Part shown: piece by piece, positions 36,729 through 46,191 of the stretch
How the letters are laid out: each line of letters opens with the position of its first letter
Numbering within the stretch: the first letter of the stretch is position 1
Source of the DNA: an uncultured Acidimicrobiales bacterium
GTDB lineage: Bacteria; Actinomycetota; Acidimicrobiia; Acidimicrobiales; SZUA-35
Direction of reading: 5' to 3'
NCBI GenBank assembly: GCA_938002965.1
Contig: CALKZY010000030.1
Location: 1 to 64,000 of the forward strand
DNA length: 64,000 nt
The notes under the pieces: model-generated
Told to the model about the DNA's origin: nothing
The model's input: the letters and a program-made list of their open reading frames with translations, nothing else
Databases searched by the model: none
Position numbers and translations under genes: made by a program

Positions 36729-36769
36729 AATCGAGAATTTTCTTCACTGAAGAAGCGACTTACTTGTCC

Positions 36770-37090
36770 TTACAGGCCGAGTTCGGCTTTCAGCGCTTCC
36801 TTGGGCTTGGCGCCGACGATGGACTTGGTGACCTCGCCACCTTGGAACACCAGCATGGTAGGGATGCTCTGCACCCCGTAGCGCTGGGCCAGTGATGGGT
36901 TTTCGTCCACGTTCAGCTTGGTGATTTTCACCTGGCCAGCGTGTTCAGCGGCGATCTCGTCGAGGATTGGAGCCACCATTTTACAGGGGCCACACCACTC
37001 GGCCCAGAAGTCTACGACGACAGGCTCGGCGGTTCCGTTGACAATTTCGTCGAAGGTCGCTTCGGTGAGGTTGGTTACGTTCTCTGACAT
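36770..37090 (-). CDS. trxA: Thioredoxin
   Basis: The 106-residue protein is the standard cytoplasmic disulfide reductase. The active site [14 protein letters not shown], the cis-Pro region [10 protein letters not shown] and the ending are typical. ATG 37090 lies 94 bases after the trxB stop, so the two form a thioredoxin system. It ends before a good terminator. Confidence 0.97.
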   Translation of the reverse strand: MSENVTNLTEATFDEIVNGTAEPVVVDFWAEWCGPCKMVAPILDEIAAEHAGQVKITKLNVDENPSLAQRYGVQSIPTMLVFQGGEVTKSIVGAKPKEALKAELGL

Positions 37091-37184
37091 GGGCTGAGAC
37101 CTCCGTCTTACAGCAGATTTCGTTCTAGCTAGTTAACACGTTAGCGGTCGAAGGTATTCCGGCCGCTAATCGACACCCGGTCAC

Positions 37185-38153
37185 TTAGTGCGCTTCGTCG
37201 TTTTCTTCTAGCCAACGTTCGGCGTCGATGGCGGCGGCACAACCTGACCCGGCGGCGGTGATGGCTTGACGGTAGTAGTCGTCTTGGACGTCACCGCAGG
37301 CGAACACCCCTTCGATACTCGTGCGAGTGCTGGGGGCCTGGGTGATCAGGTAGCCGTTGTCCTTCATGGCTAGGAGGCCCTTGAACATGTCGGTGTTGGG
37401 CCGGTGGCCGATGGCCACGAACAGGCCGGTCACGTTCAAGTCGGAACGTTCGCCGTTCTGGGTGTCTTCGACCACGACACCTTCGAGTTTGTCAGTGCCC
37501 TTGATTTCCTTGACCTCGGTGTTCCACATGAACTCGATCTTGGGGTTGGCGAAGGCCCGGTCCTGCATGATCTGGGAGGCTCGTAGCTCATCGCGACGGT
37601 GAACTATGATGACCTTGGAGGCGAACTTGGTGAGGAACGTGGCTTCTTCGATGGCCGAGTCACCGCCACCGATCACCGCGATCTCTTGGTCTCGGAAGAA
37701 GAAGCCGTCGCATGTGGCGCAGGTCGAGACTCCGTGGCCGATGAGTTCGGTTTCGTTCTCAAGCCCCAGCATGAGAGACTGCGCGCCGGTGGACACGATG
37801 ATCGTCTTGGCGACGTAGGTGGGCTCGGCTGCTTCGGTGTCGCCGACCCAGACCTTGAACGGTCGTTCGGTGAAGTCGACTTTAGAAGCCTTCACCGTTT
37901 GGAACTCTGCTCCAAATCGCTCGGCTTGGGCTTTGAAGTTCATCATGAGCTCGGGGCCCATGATTCCTTCAGGGAAGCCGGGGAAGTTTTCCACTTCGGT
38001 CGTCAGCATCAGCTGGCCGCCTGGTTGATCGCTGGTGGAGGATGGTTCGCCCTCAAGCACGAGCGGCTTGAGTGAGGCTCGAGCGGTATAGATGGCGGCC
38101 GTCAGCCCGGCCGGCCCGCTTCCGATGATGATGACGTCGCGGACATCCGACAT
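37185..38153 (-). CDS. trxB: Thioredoxin-disulfide reductase
   Basis: This 322-residue FAD and NADPH enzyme reduces thioredoxin. IIGSGPAGLTAAIYTARA binds FAD; CATCDGFFFRDQEIAVIGGGDSA has the redox CxxC and the NADPH site; the C-terminal GVFACGDVQDDYYRQAITAAGSGC closes the FAD site. It precedes trxA in the same direction; near-origin trxB-trxA is usual in Actinobacteria. Confidence 0.97.
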   Translation of the reverse strand: MSDVRDVIIIGSGPAGLTAAIYTARASLKPLVLEGEPSSTSDQPGGQLMLTTEVENFPGFPEGIMGPELMMNFKAQAERFGAEFQTVKASKVDFTERPFKVWVGDTEAAEPTYVAKTIIVSTGAQSLMLGLENETELIGHGVSTCATCDGFFFRDQEIAVIGGGDSAIEEATFLTKFASKVIIVHRRDELRASQIMQDRAFANPKIEFMWNTEVKEIKGTDKLEGVVVEDTQNGERSDLNVTGLFVAIGHRPNTDMFKGLLAMKDNGYLITQAPSTRTSIEGVFACGDVQDDYYRQAITAAGSGCAAAIDAERWLEENDEAH

Positions 38154-38226
38154 GGGAACTCCTGTTGCATGTTGCAGTGCTTCAAACCCCGGCCCGTGGG
38201 TTGGGTCGGGTTGTACCGTCGTGGTA

Positions 38227-38556
38227 CTACACCTGTTCTTTCTTACGCCAGAGAATCACTCCAGCGAGCAGAAAAATTCCACCCAAAATGTAGTAGGCCA
38301 ACCACGTCTCGCCTTGGTCGACGAACGCCAGTTGGCTGGTGGCCGTGACCAGCAGGCGGACCAGGGCGATCAGGATCAAGATCAAGAGCACGAAGGCCAT
38401 CAGGGCCAACGCCAGCGCGTAGACCGCATAGCGTGATGCCACCAGTGCCGGGCCGGTTGTCTTGTCCCGCACTTTGCCGACGTAGCCGACGACGGTGTCC
38501 GACGCTTTGGTCGCCCAGTCGACGTCTTCATGACCGGTGGTGTCATTAACGCTCAC
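38227..38556 (-). CDS. Small membrane protein upstream of trxB
   Basis: I chose GTG 38556 with AGGA nine bases before it; the longer open frame looks spurious. The 109-residue product has a charged N-terminus with GYVGKVRDKTTGP and two hydrophobic spans (ALALALMAFVLLILILIAL and YYILGGIFLLAGVILW), ending in RKKEQV. Such holin-like, function-unknown membrane proteins often adjoin trxB in Actinobacteria. Confidence 0.75.
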   Translation of the reverse strand: MSVNDTTGHEDVDWATKASDTVVGYVGKVRDKTTGPALVASRYAVYALALALMAFVLLILILIALVRLLVTATSQLAFVDQGETWLAYYILGGIFLLAGVILWRKKEQV

Positions 38557-38671
38557 GACACTCGATCCTACCGCCTCTACCCGCCGTACCAGTGCTATTC
38601 GGTGACGGCTCGTGAGCAGAACTGCGGGCGCTCGTCGTGAACTGCTTGCCTTCGGCCGAGAGTCATGTAGC

Positions 38672-39169
38672 ATGAAGAATATGAGTTTGAACGAGCGTTT
38701 AATTGGGCTCGATTCAAGTGGTGAAACGTCGATACACGCACCGAGGTACTGGACACTTTGGCCGGGCATGGATCTGCGTGGGTTCACCCGCCGTTCAAAT
38801 GGCACCGACCCCAGCTGGCTGCGGCGGGGAGCAACAGGAGTCGGGGTCGGGACGGTGCTGAGTGTCATCGCCCGTAGCGGTCAGCGAATCGGGCGTTCGT
38901 CGAAATGGACCTGGTTCTCTTCATGCCGGCGTTTCGCCGTATCAGCCGACAGTGGGGCGCCGCTGCTCATGCTGTTGACCACCGGCTTCGTCGGCATGGC
39001 GGTGGTTATGTTGACCGCCGGTATCCGAGGGTCTGGTAGACGCGACTCACCCGCCGCACTTGGGCGACGGGTGAGTTCATTTGCGCTAGTTCAGCTTCTA
39101 CTTCAGCTGCTGTTTGTGGCTACGGGCAAGGGGTGGCGAAGGTGTGACCGGCGCCGTCGTTGCGGGTAA
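38672..39169 (+). CDS. Doubtful small membrane protein
   Basis: The frame from ATG 38672 (or 38681) has one hydrophobic region (APLLMLLTTGFVGMAVVML) but no recognised domain. It passes through the hairpin at 39045-39076 and over the end of the convergent hydrolase gene, so its 3' part is doubtful. I list it because no other gene explains 38.6-39.05 kb. Confidence 0.25.
   Translation: MKNMSLNERLIGLDSSGETSIHAPRYWTLWPGMDLRGFTRRSNGTDPSWLRRGATGVGVGTVLSVIARSGQRIGRSSKWTWFSSCRRFAVSADSGAPLLMLLTTGFVGMAVVMLTAGIRGSGRRDSPAALGRRVSSFALVQLLLQLLFVATGKGWRRCDRRRRCG
39045..39076. terminator. Hairpin near the 3' end of the secreted hydrolase gene
   Basis: ACTCACCCG and CGGGTGAGT pair perfectly over 9 bp, with further CG pairs inside. 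It is positioned 44 bases past the hydrolase stop, as a minus-strand terminator would be; no strong U run follows. Confidence 0.55.
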
Positions 39170-40511
39170 AGGTGCAGCCGTAGTCGTCGGAAGCCACGAT
39201 GACCGGGTCCGTGGTGCTATCGCCGGCCGGTTTCGGTCCGCCTTCGGCCCAAGCGATCAGATCACTCATGCCTTCGATCAACTCCTGAGGGGTGAAGCCA
39301 CAGTGGCTGACACCACGGATGGCTCGCTGGACCAACATGTCGCTGTTGCCCTGCTCGGCCACGGTGTTGCCGTAGATGACGGCGTGGTGGTACGGGACGA
39401 AGAGATCGCCGAGGTTGTGCAAGGCCAACACCGGCACATTCAGGTCGCCGGTTACCGGCGGCACGTTGGAGAGCCCGGCCCGGTTGCGTCCTTGAGGATC
39501 GGCACTGACCCGGGCGATGTCGGCGTTGAAGGCTGCTTCGTCGTCACTGATCGCTGGGTCCAGGTCGAACTGGTAGACGGTCTCGCTGTTGTCGACGGCC
39601 ACACCGGGTCGCAGAGCGATAGTGCCGTCACCGGCGCCGAAGTCAAAGATGAAGTTGCCGGTGCCCGTGCCCGACGGGATGCTGAACCAGAACAGGAACG
39701 CTTCGTCGTAGTTGGGTCGATCGCCACCGGTTCGCAACTCCAGCAGCTGCTTGTATTGCTCTCCAGACTCGGTCAGGTTGAAGGCAAACGGGGTGGAGAT
39801 GCCGAAAGCGTCCTTGATGGCCGGAATGTCGGTGCCATACCACTGGGCCACGTCGACCGGGAACTGCGAAGCTCCAAGGCCAAGTTGTTGGGCGGACACC
39901 GTGGCATCGAGGAAGAAGTCGAACTCGGCGTAGTCACCGGTCACACCACATAGGGGCATGGCACCGGAGTAGGTCTTGCCGTAGCTCTCGGCCGAGACGG
40001 CGGCGATGTGACCGCCCATGGAGTAGCCGGCTATGTAGACGCTGTCGGACTTGCCGACCTTGCCGTTGAAGAACCGGGAGAGGGCGTGGGTGTCTTTGAC
40101 ACCTTGGGCCACGTTGTAGCTGTTCTTCGAGTAGGTGGAAGCAGCCCAGGCGTAGCCCTCTTCCAGCATCCATTGGCGAAGCTCGGCCGGAAACTCATCG
40201 CCGGCTTCATTGAAGAACAGTCGCTCACCTTCGCCACGGAAACCGTGGGTCCACATGATGAGGTCGCCGTTCCAGTCGGCGGGAACCTCAATGCGATAGC
40301 CGGCGCCGTTATGGACGCCCCACATTTGCTCGGCGTCGACACCTTCGAGTGGAGCGAATGGCAAGGTCGATTCGTCAACGAACCAATCCGGCTTTGGAGC
40401 TGCAGAGGCGGACGGCGAAGGTCCGACGACCACGGCGGCCAATGTCATCAGAGCGGTCAATGCGACCACTAGCCGGCGCAGGCTGATGCTGCGATTCGAG
40501 AGCTTCTTCAT
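39120..40511 (-). CDS. Secreted alpha/beta hydrolase
   Basis: ATG 40511 has AAGGGGA at good spacing and gives 463 residues. A signal peptide (about 1-37, ending SASAAP) leads to an alpha/beta hydrolase. HGFRGEGERLFF is the oxyanion area, GYSMGGHIAA holds the nucleophile Ser, and VPVLALHNLGDLFVP with GVSHCGF give the later Asp and His. Extracellular esterase, lipase or feruloyl-esterase activity is plausible; the large mid-insert (AEFDFFLDATVSAQQLG) prevents a more exact name. It is isolated from other enzymes of carbon use. Confidence 0.88.
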   Translation of the reverse strand: MKKLSNRSISLRRLVVALTALMTLAAVVVGPSPSASAAPKPDWFVDESTLPFAPLEGVDAEQMWGVHNGAGYRIEVPADWNGDLIMWTHGFRGEGERLFFNEAGDEFPAELRQWMLEEGYAWAASTYSKNSYNVAQGVKDTHALSRFFNGKVGKSDSVYIAGYSMGGHIAAVSAESYGKTYSGAMPLCGVTGDYAEFDFFLDATVSAQQLGLGASQFPVDVAQWYGTDIPAIKDAFGISTPFAFNLTESGEQYKQLLELRTGGDRPNYDEAFLFWFSIPSGTGTGNFIFDFGAGDGTIALRPGVAVDNSETVYQFDLDPAISDDEAAFNADIARVSADPQGRNRAGLSNVPPVTGDLNVPVLALHNLGDLFVPYHHAVIYGNTVAEQGNSDMLVQRAIRGVSHCGFTPQELIEGMSDLIAWAEGGPKPAGDSTTDPVIVASDDYGCTFTRNDGAGHTFATPCP

Positions 40512-40694
40512 ATCTTCCCCTTGCAAACGATTGGTCCATCAAGCGACAGACATCAATCAGTAAATAGAAACAACTAATTCATACCACATACATAGACGGG
40601 TGAATGTGTGAAGGGATAACCTGACCGCAGCGAGGCACGCTCGATCGGGGGCGGCCACGTCGCTGAGATTTAGCGGTTCCACCGGCGGTGTCGG

Positions 40695-42116
40695 GTGCCA
40701 TTAACGACCACTTTCATAAAAGCTGCGAGGGTGCTCGTGGCCAGCTATCGCGCTGTCCCGTTGGCGGTGCTGATTCCACAGATCTTTTTGGGGATCGCCT
40801 GGACTCGGTCGGCCATTGGACACATCGTTGAGTCCGACTGGTGGACCGGCCAGCAGATTTTGGACTTCGTGGCGGAGTGCGAAGAGTTCGGGTTGCCGTT
40901 TTACTCGTTCCTGGCCGAGTTGATTCTCAAACCGCTGGCGACGCAGTTTGCCGTTGTCGTGGTGATAGCTCAGGCTGCTCTCGGGGTGCTGCTTCTTGCC
41001 AATGTTCGCCCAAGGATTACAACCTTGGCCAGCATCTTCTTGAGCATGAACTTCATCATGGGTGGCCAGGTGAACCCATCGGTGTTCTACATCATCTTGG
41101 CGCTGGTGGTGTTGTTCCGAGCGATAGATGCCAGGCCGGCTCGCCAAAGCTGGAAGTCCTTCTCGCTGCAGTCCTTGGTGCTGCTCGGTTTGGTCCTGTT
41201 GTTGTGCGGTCCGTTCGTTCGGACGTTGAACCCGGTGCACGTCATTGATGATCCGGCCGTTGTCCTTATATCGGTGGTGGCCACCTTCACCGCTTCATCG
41301 TGGATCGTGTATCTCCGGCTTCTCTGGTTCCCGCAAGCTGCGTCCTCTGGGATGTTGTCCGAGTCGAGCTTCGACGGTCACGAGGCGGGCGCCAACCTTG
41401 CCCATGAGCTGAAGTCCATTGCGCTTCAGGTTGATGCATTGGCCGAGCGCCTGACGGATGCCGAACCTGAAACCGAGCTCACAGCAGGGGCTGAGTCGGA
41501 GTCCGAGCACCTTGAGGTTGAAGAGCCAGAAGTTGACGAGCCTGTAGCCGAAGAACCTGAGCAACTTGAGCTGCAGGCCGAGGCTGACTTGGAAACCGAT
41601 TCGGAACTTGATGAACATGAAGCTGAGGGGGATCCGGTACTCGAAGAAGTTGTCGTAGAGTCCGAAGACGAGAGCGTTGAAGTTGAGCGTGCTGAAGCCG
41701 ACGCTTCCTACGGAGACCTTCCAGACGAAGATCTTCCAGACCGAGACCTGGTCGGCGAGGTCGGTGCGCATGATGGCCTGGTGATCGTCGACCGTGAGAT
41801 CGCCGAAAGCAACTGGTTCTCGGTTCGGTGCCACTTCCAATTGTCGACGGACACCTATGAGGAACGCATCACGATTTGGCAGTCGGGGGAGTTTGAGGAC
41901 GCCCTCGAAATGGCTGAGCAGGAGGCTAGGAACTACGCCGCTTCACGCGGGGGTCGATACTTGGAGTCGTGCGATGGATACCGCATGAGTAACCAAGCGC
42001 TCATGGCCGAACCTGGCCAACAGCTCTACTCGCTGGTTCGGACCAGTTCGCTGGCCCCCGCCGCCTACCTGCGTCAGTTCTTCTTTACTGGAGCCGAGCA
42101 GAGCCTCTACGCTTAG
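40695..42116 (+). CDS. DoxX-like membrane domain fused to a DUF4288-like domain
   Basis: The start is GTG 40695, giving 473 residues. Residues about 20-215 form hydrophobic spans of the DoxX/DoxD kind (AVLIPQIFLGIAWTRSAIGH; MNFIMGGQVNPSVFYIILAL). About 230-360 is a Glu/Asp-rich linker. The last 110 residues look like a DUF4288-type domain (WFSVRCHFQLSTDTYEERITIW, EMAEQEARNYAA, YSLVRTSSLAPAAYLRQFF). DoxX proteins act in redox or respiratory membranes. I know no standard family with this fusion. Confidence 0.75.
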   Translation: MPLTTTFIKAARVLVASYRAVPLAVLIPQIFLGIAWTRSAIGHIVESDWWTGQQILDFVAECEEFGLPFYSFLAELILKPLATQFAVVVVIAQAALGVLLLANVRPRITTLASIFLSMNFIMGGQVNPSVFYIILALVVLFRAIDARPARQSWKSFSLQSLVLLGLVLLLCGPFVRTLNPVHVIDDPAVVLISVVATFTASSWIVYLRLLWFPQAASSGMLSESSFDGHEAGANLAHELKSIALQVDALAERLTDAEPETELTAGAESESEHLEVEEPEVDEPVAEEPEQLELQAEADLETDSELDEHEAEGDPVLEEVVVESEDESVEVERAEADASYGDLPDEDLPDRDLVGEVGAHDGLVIVDREIAESNWFSVRCHFQLSTDTYEERITIWQSGEFEDALEMAEQEARNYAASRGGRYLESCDGYRMSNQALMAEPGQQLYSLVRTSSLAPAAYLRQFFFTGAEQSLYA

Positions 42117-42191
42117 CTCTGGCGTACGGGAGAACATCTCGCCGCCAGTTGAATTTGTATCTGATAATCAAGCCACGAAAGGGCGATTACG

Positions 42192-42761
42192 TTGGCTGAT
42201 CAAAATGATGAAGTGCTCGCGAACGCGCTGCTGGGCAACCTCCAGGACATGGTGACCAAGTCACTTCCCGGCCGACAAATCGACAACGATGCTGTGTTGG
42301 GCAAGATCAAAGACTTGATCGACATAGCGCTGCCTGGTCAAATTCTGGACAACAACAAAGGTTCCGACGCCAGGGAGGAAGCGTCCGGGTCCAGGTCCGA
42401 GGCTGAGCCGAAGTCCGAGGCTGCGCCTACCACCTCGGCGACCAATGCGGGTGGGAACGCTCGGGCTGCGGAAGACTCCGTCGACGAGGTGAAACTCCGC
42501 CACCGGCAAGAACGCGATGACCTGAAACATCGTCACAATCGTGAGGAAGAGGACCTGAAGCATTATCAGCGTCAGGAGATGAGTGAAATCAAACACCGCC
42601 TTGGTGTTGATGACTCTGATGACTCTGATGACCATGACTCTGATGACCATGACGACGATGACTCTGACGACGATCGGCGTGGGCCACCTAAAGGCCGGGG
42701 CTGGAATCGAGACGACCATCCCGGCCGAGGAAGAGGCAAGGGCAAGGGTCGCGGCCGGTAG
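42192..42761 (+). CDS. Charged protein with coiled coil, Asp/Ser run and RG-rich tail
   Basis: The TTG start at 42192 has AAAGGG eight bases before it. The 189-residue protein has a helical N-terminus (LLGNLQDMVTKSLPG and ALPGQILDN), a Ser/Glu linker, a coiled coil (HRQERDDLKHRHNREEEDLKH), an acidic run of DSDD repeats and a basic end rich in GRG/GKG. No family is recognised. The DSDD stretch comes from imperfect repeats of GATGACTCT. It follows the DoxX fusion gene by 75 bases. Confidence 0.6.
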   Translation: MADQNDEVLANALLGNLQDMVTKSLPGRQIDNDAVLGKIKDLIDIALPGQILDNNKGSDAREEASGSRSEAEPKSEAAPTTSATNAGGNARAAEDSVDEVKLRHRQERDDLKHRHNREEEDLKHYQRQEMSEIKHRLGVDDSDDSDDHDSDDHDDDDSDDDRRGPPKGRGWNRDDHPGRGRGKGKGRGR

Positions 42762-43031
42762 GTGCCACAGCGTCGCCAGAAGTGGCGAATGTCACGTTTG
42801 GTGTCGAACTGGCCTGTTTTGTGACCTCGCGGTAACTTCTTCGCGACTGAATCGATGAGAACTCCGTCCTAATAGATGTAAGCCGATTGGCTCTCGTTCG
42901 TCTGAACTAGTGGAGCACGATCGGTTGACAGAGGCAGAACCTCATGGGCGACATGTGGGTCAAGCCGCAGTGACCGTTTGGTCACCAACTTTGAGACCCC
43001 ACGAGCAGGAGAATGCCCGAAAGGGAGAACG

Positions 43032-45371
43032 ATGACAGTAACCGACTTCCCAAACACGAGCATGGAGGCGAGCACCACTATTGCTGTGCCTTCGATGCCG
43101 CTGCCGCCCGGACCGCAAGATCTGCCAGAAGATCTTCGAGACGAAGAACAATCACCGGCAGAGTCAGCCGAATCAACTACTGGGCGACTCGGCGAGGGAT
43201 CTGATGCAGCTCTTGTGTCCGCCGCTAGAGCCGGTTCGACTGAGGCCTTCGAGGCGCTGTTCGGCCGCTGGTTCGAACGGTCCTGGAATGTCGCTCGGAC
43301 TATTGTCGGACACGATGATACGGCGGCGGAAGTCGCCCAGGACTCGGTACTCAAAGCGTGGCAACGCCTGGATGACCTGGACAAGCCGGAGTCGTTCGGA
43401 GCCTGGCTACTTTCCATAACCCGCAACCGGGCCCTGGATCGGGTTCGCCGGGACAACCGAAGCCCTGTGGTCGACGACGTGATTGTCGCCGACCTCCGTG
43501 ATCAGCAATTGCAGGCTGGCCGTCACGATTGGATGGCCGCAGGCGGTCGATCGGTTTCCGGGTCAGCCGACAGCCACCGGAATCAGGAGATGGTCTGGGC
43601 AGCGGCTGCCGCTCTCGGCGCTGAAGATTCGGCCTTGCTCGACCTTCATCTCCGGCACGGGCTCACCGCGGCCGAACTCGCCGATTCCACCGGCGGCACG
43701 GTAAACGCCGCCCATCAACAACTCTTCCGGCTTCGCCGCCGACTGGGAGACGCCATAGGTGCCTATGTCCTGTGGAGGAGTGGCGCTCCTCTCTGTTGCG
43801 ACCTTGATGCTGTGCTGCCCATTAACGACGATGGCATTCGGTTCTTTGACCGCTCGGTGGCCAAGCTGGTTGTCAAGCACGTCGGCGACTGCCATCGCTG
43901 TGGTGCCGACCGAGCCGCAATTCTCGACCCGGCGGCGCTGTTTGCCTCCGTGCCGCTAGTGGTGGTGCCGGCATCTCTGCAGCGTGCGGCCGCTGAAGGT
44001 CTAACCGCTCGCGGGGTTCCGGTTGAGGCCGCCCCCATCGAAAAGCTGAACCTGTCGGACATGGCCGACATCGACGGCAGTCTTCTCCTGACGCAGGTGG
44101 TCGACGGACCGAAGCCCCCACCAATTCGTCGGTTGGACGAGCCCGGTCGTGCTCTCCTTGAGGACGACTTCACTCAAGCGGTGGATTTGGACGCCGTCCG
44201 CCCGGAGTGGAACCCCGATCCTATTCTTTCTGAGGCTGAGTCATTGGCGCCTCCGACCAGTCCCAATGTGGTCGACGACGCTGCTGAGACTCGATCCTGG
44301 CAGATCTGGTTCATGTCTCCGGCAGCCATGGCCGGCATCGGCGTCGGCTTGGCCTTGACCGTGATGGCCGTGGCATTGGCTGCACGGTCGGAGCCGGCAT
44401 CGACCGAGACGGCGAACGGCAACTTCGGAGTCGGCGTGTCTGCCGGCGAAGAGTCTGCCCTGGCTCGCACTGTCACATCAGGCGGCAGGGCCGAAGCCGA
44501 CCCTCGAGCCGACGTCCCGGCTATCGAAGATTCTCTCGACGCTTCTGCTGCGATCGCCGATGATGCTGTCACATCTTCTTACGGCGCAGCCGTTCCCGTT
44601 GGCGACGATGACGACAAGTTAGTTGCTCGGTCAGCGGCCGGTGCCGCTCGCATTACAACCGATGAGGACACCGGCGATACCTCCTTGCGCGATCCTCAAG
44701 AATTGCTGGCTAGTGATGTTGCCAATGATGTCACCGAAGAGGCCGATGACGTCAGTGACGATGTAGCGACCAATACGACAACGGTTGGCGGCGTACTGGT
44801 GGACGAAGCCGGTCGGTCTGTCAGCGAAGAGAACCTGGCCGGAGGCATCGCGGCGGCGCCGCTGGCCACCACTCCGACTAGCTCGGTTCTTTCCGGCGAG
44901 GTCGACTCTGCTGCAAGTGTGAGTCGCAGTGACGATGCTTCAGATGACGATGACTCAGATGACCGGGGTACCGAATCTTCAGCGACATCGGTAGCCAGTC
45001 AGCCTTCGACAACTGAGGCTCGACCCACCGAGCCTCCGACTACGAACCCGGTAGTCAGTCAGCCTTCGACAACTGCCAGCCCGGCGACCAATCCGCCGAC
45101 GACTACTCCTCGTCCCACCGAGCCTCCGACCACGGCCAACCCCACCACGGCCAACCCCACCACGGCACCACCAGTGGATGACGAGGTTGACGATGATGAT
45201 GTCGAAGACGAGGTAGACGACGAGCCTGCAGATCTCGATGACTCTGACGACGGTCCCTCATCAGGTTCCAACAACTCAGGCGGCTCGCCGTCCGACACCC
45301 GGCCCACTCGGGATAGCAACCCCAGCGACACTCGTCCTGAAAACGGGCGATCCGGTGACGGGGCCAACTGA
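43032..45371 (+). CDS. ECF sigma factor fused to zinc finger, membrane span and mucin-like tail
   Basis: I chose ATG 43032, since AAAGGGAG lies five bases before it; 779 residues. Sigma region 2 is about 59-142 (AFEALFGRWFERSWNVARTI, DSVLKAWQRLDD, ITRNRALDRVRR), region 4 about 190-250 (GLTAAELADSTGGTVNAAHQ, RLRRRLGDA). Then HVGDCHRC (H283, C287, C290) is the HxxxCxxC of zinc-bearing anti-sigma domains. A membrane helix about 429-451 follows, and about 320 residues of Asp/Ser/Thr/Pro (TTNPVVSQPSTT-like repeats) outside. So sigma, anti-sigma and sensor may be one protein; proteolysis could free the sigma part. No separate anti-sigma gene is near. Confidence 0.82.
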   Translation: MTVTDFPNTSMEASTTIAVPSMPLPPGPQDLPEDLRDEEQSPAESAESTTGRLGEGSDAALVSAARAGSTEAFEALFGRWFERSWNVARTIVGHDDTAAEVAQDSVLKAWQRLDDLDKPESFGAWLLSITRNRALDRVRRDNRSPVVDDVIVADLRDQQLQAGRHDWMAAGGRSVSGSADSHRNQEMVWAAAAALGAEDSALLDLHLRHGLTAAELADSTGGTVNAAHQQLFRLRRRLGDAIGAYVLWRSGAPLCCDLDAVLPINDDGIRFFDRSVAKLVVKHVGDCHRCGADRAAILDPAALFASVPLVVVPASLQRAAAEGLTARGVPVEAAPIEKLNLSDMADIDGSLLLTQVVDGPKPPPIRRLDEPGRALLEDDFTQAVDLDAVRPEWNPDPILSEAESLAPPTSPNVVDDAAETRSWQIWFMSPAAMAGIGVGLALTVMAVALAARSEPASTETANGNFGVGVSAGEESALARTVTSGGRAEADPRADVPAIEDSLDASAAIADDAVTSSYGAAVPVGDDDDKLVARSAAGAARITTDEDTGDTSLRDPQELLASDVANDVTEEADDVSDDVATNTTTVGGVLVDEAGRSVSEENLAGGIAAAPLATTPTSSVLSGEVDSAASVSRSDDASDDDDSDDRGTESSATSVASQPSTTEARPTEPPTTNPVVSQPSTTASPATNPPTTTPRPTEPPTTANPTTANPTTAPPVDDEVDDDDVEDEVDDEPADLDDSDDGPSSGSNNSGGSPSDTRPTRDSNPSDTRPENGRSGDGAN

Positions 45372-45389
45372 TCTTCGTCCGAGTATCGG

Positions 45390-46163
45390 CTAGCTGAGTT
45401 CTATTCGTACCCGTTTGTTGCCTTTGCCTTTTGATTCGGTCTTGGTGACAGCGAACGTTCCGACCTCGCCGGTTGATGCCACGTGAGTTCCGCCGTCGGC
45501 CTGCTTGTCCAGGCCGACGATGTCCACCACTCGGATCTCGGTCACGGACTCTGGAATGAGATTCACCTTGGTCCGAATGAGATCGCTGTCGGCTAGGGCT
45601 TCGGCTCTCGGCAGGAAGCTAACCTCGATCGGTCGATCGGCGACAATCTCGGCGTTGACCAGCTCAGTTATCCGCTCGGCGAAGCCTTCGGGCAACGGGT
45701 CGAACTCGAAGTCCATTCTTGCTTTGAGCGGTTCCATGTTGCCGCCCGTGACTGAAACCTGCCACTCGTTCCAGATGACTCCACACAAGATGTGTAATGC
45801 AGTGTGAGTTCGCATGAGGTGGTGGCGTCGCTCCCAATCCACTGCACAGGCCACTTCATCGCCCACCCTCGGTGGCTGAGTTGTCGCGTCGGAGCCACCC
45901 AGGTAATGCCACAGGACTGTTCCTTCCGCTGACCGTTCCGCTTTGACAGCGGTGACTAGGTGGCTGGCCAAAGTCCCGGTGTCATGTGGTTGTCCGCCAC
46001 TGGTGGCGTAGAAGGCGGTGCGGTCGAGAGCGACTGCGGTGTCGGTAGAAGGATCGCTGTCAGCCGTACCGCCGCCCGGGCGAACGGCTGTGACCGTAGC
46101 GGTGAATTCCTGCGTGTAGGCGTCTCGGAGGAAGAGCATGTCGGTGGAAGCTGAGTCGGCCAT
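45390..46163 (-). CDS. Alanyl-tRNA editing protein (AlaX type)
   Basis: The 257-residue enzyme hydrolyses misacylated tRNA. FYATSGGQPHDTG, RTHTALHILCGVIWN with the zinc HxxxH, and DKQADGGTHVASTGEVG match the editing domain of AlaRS; the Cys before GGTH is replaced by Asp here (QADGGTH), so zinc binding rests on the remaining ligands. It converges with the sigma-factor gene (18-base gap). Confidence 0.9.
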   Translation of the reverse strand: MADSASTDMLFLRDAYTQEFTATVTAVRPGGGTADSDPSTDTAVALDRTAFYATSGGQPHDTGTLASHLVTAVKAERSAEGTVLWHYLGGSDATTQPPRVGDEVACAVDWERRHHLMRTHTALHILCGVIWNEWQVSVTGGNMEPLKARMDFEFDPLPEGFAERITELVNAEIVADRPIEVSFLPRAEALADSDLIRTKVNLIPESVTEIRVVDIVGLDKQADGGTHVASTGEVGTFAVTKTESKGKGNKRVRIELS

Positions 46164-46191
46164 TCCGAAACGCTAGCTAGCATCAGTGTTG

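Noticed and set aside
41295..41840. Minus-strand frame opposite the acidic linker of the DoxX fusion
   Set aside because: It is the mirror of a Glu/Asp codon run and has no independent support.
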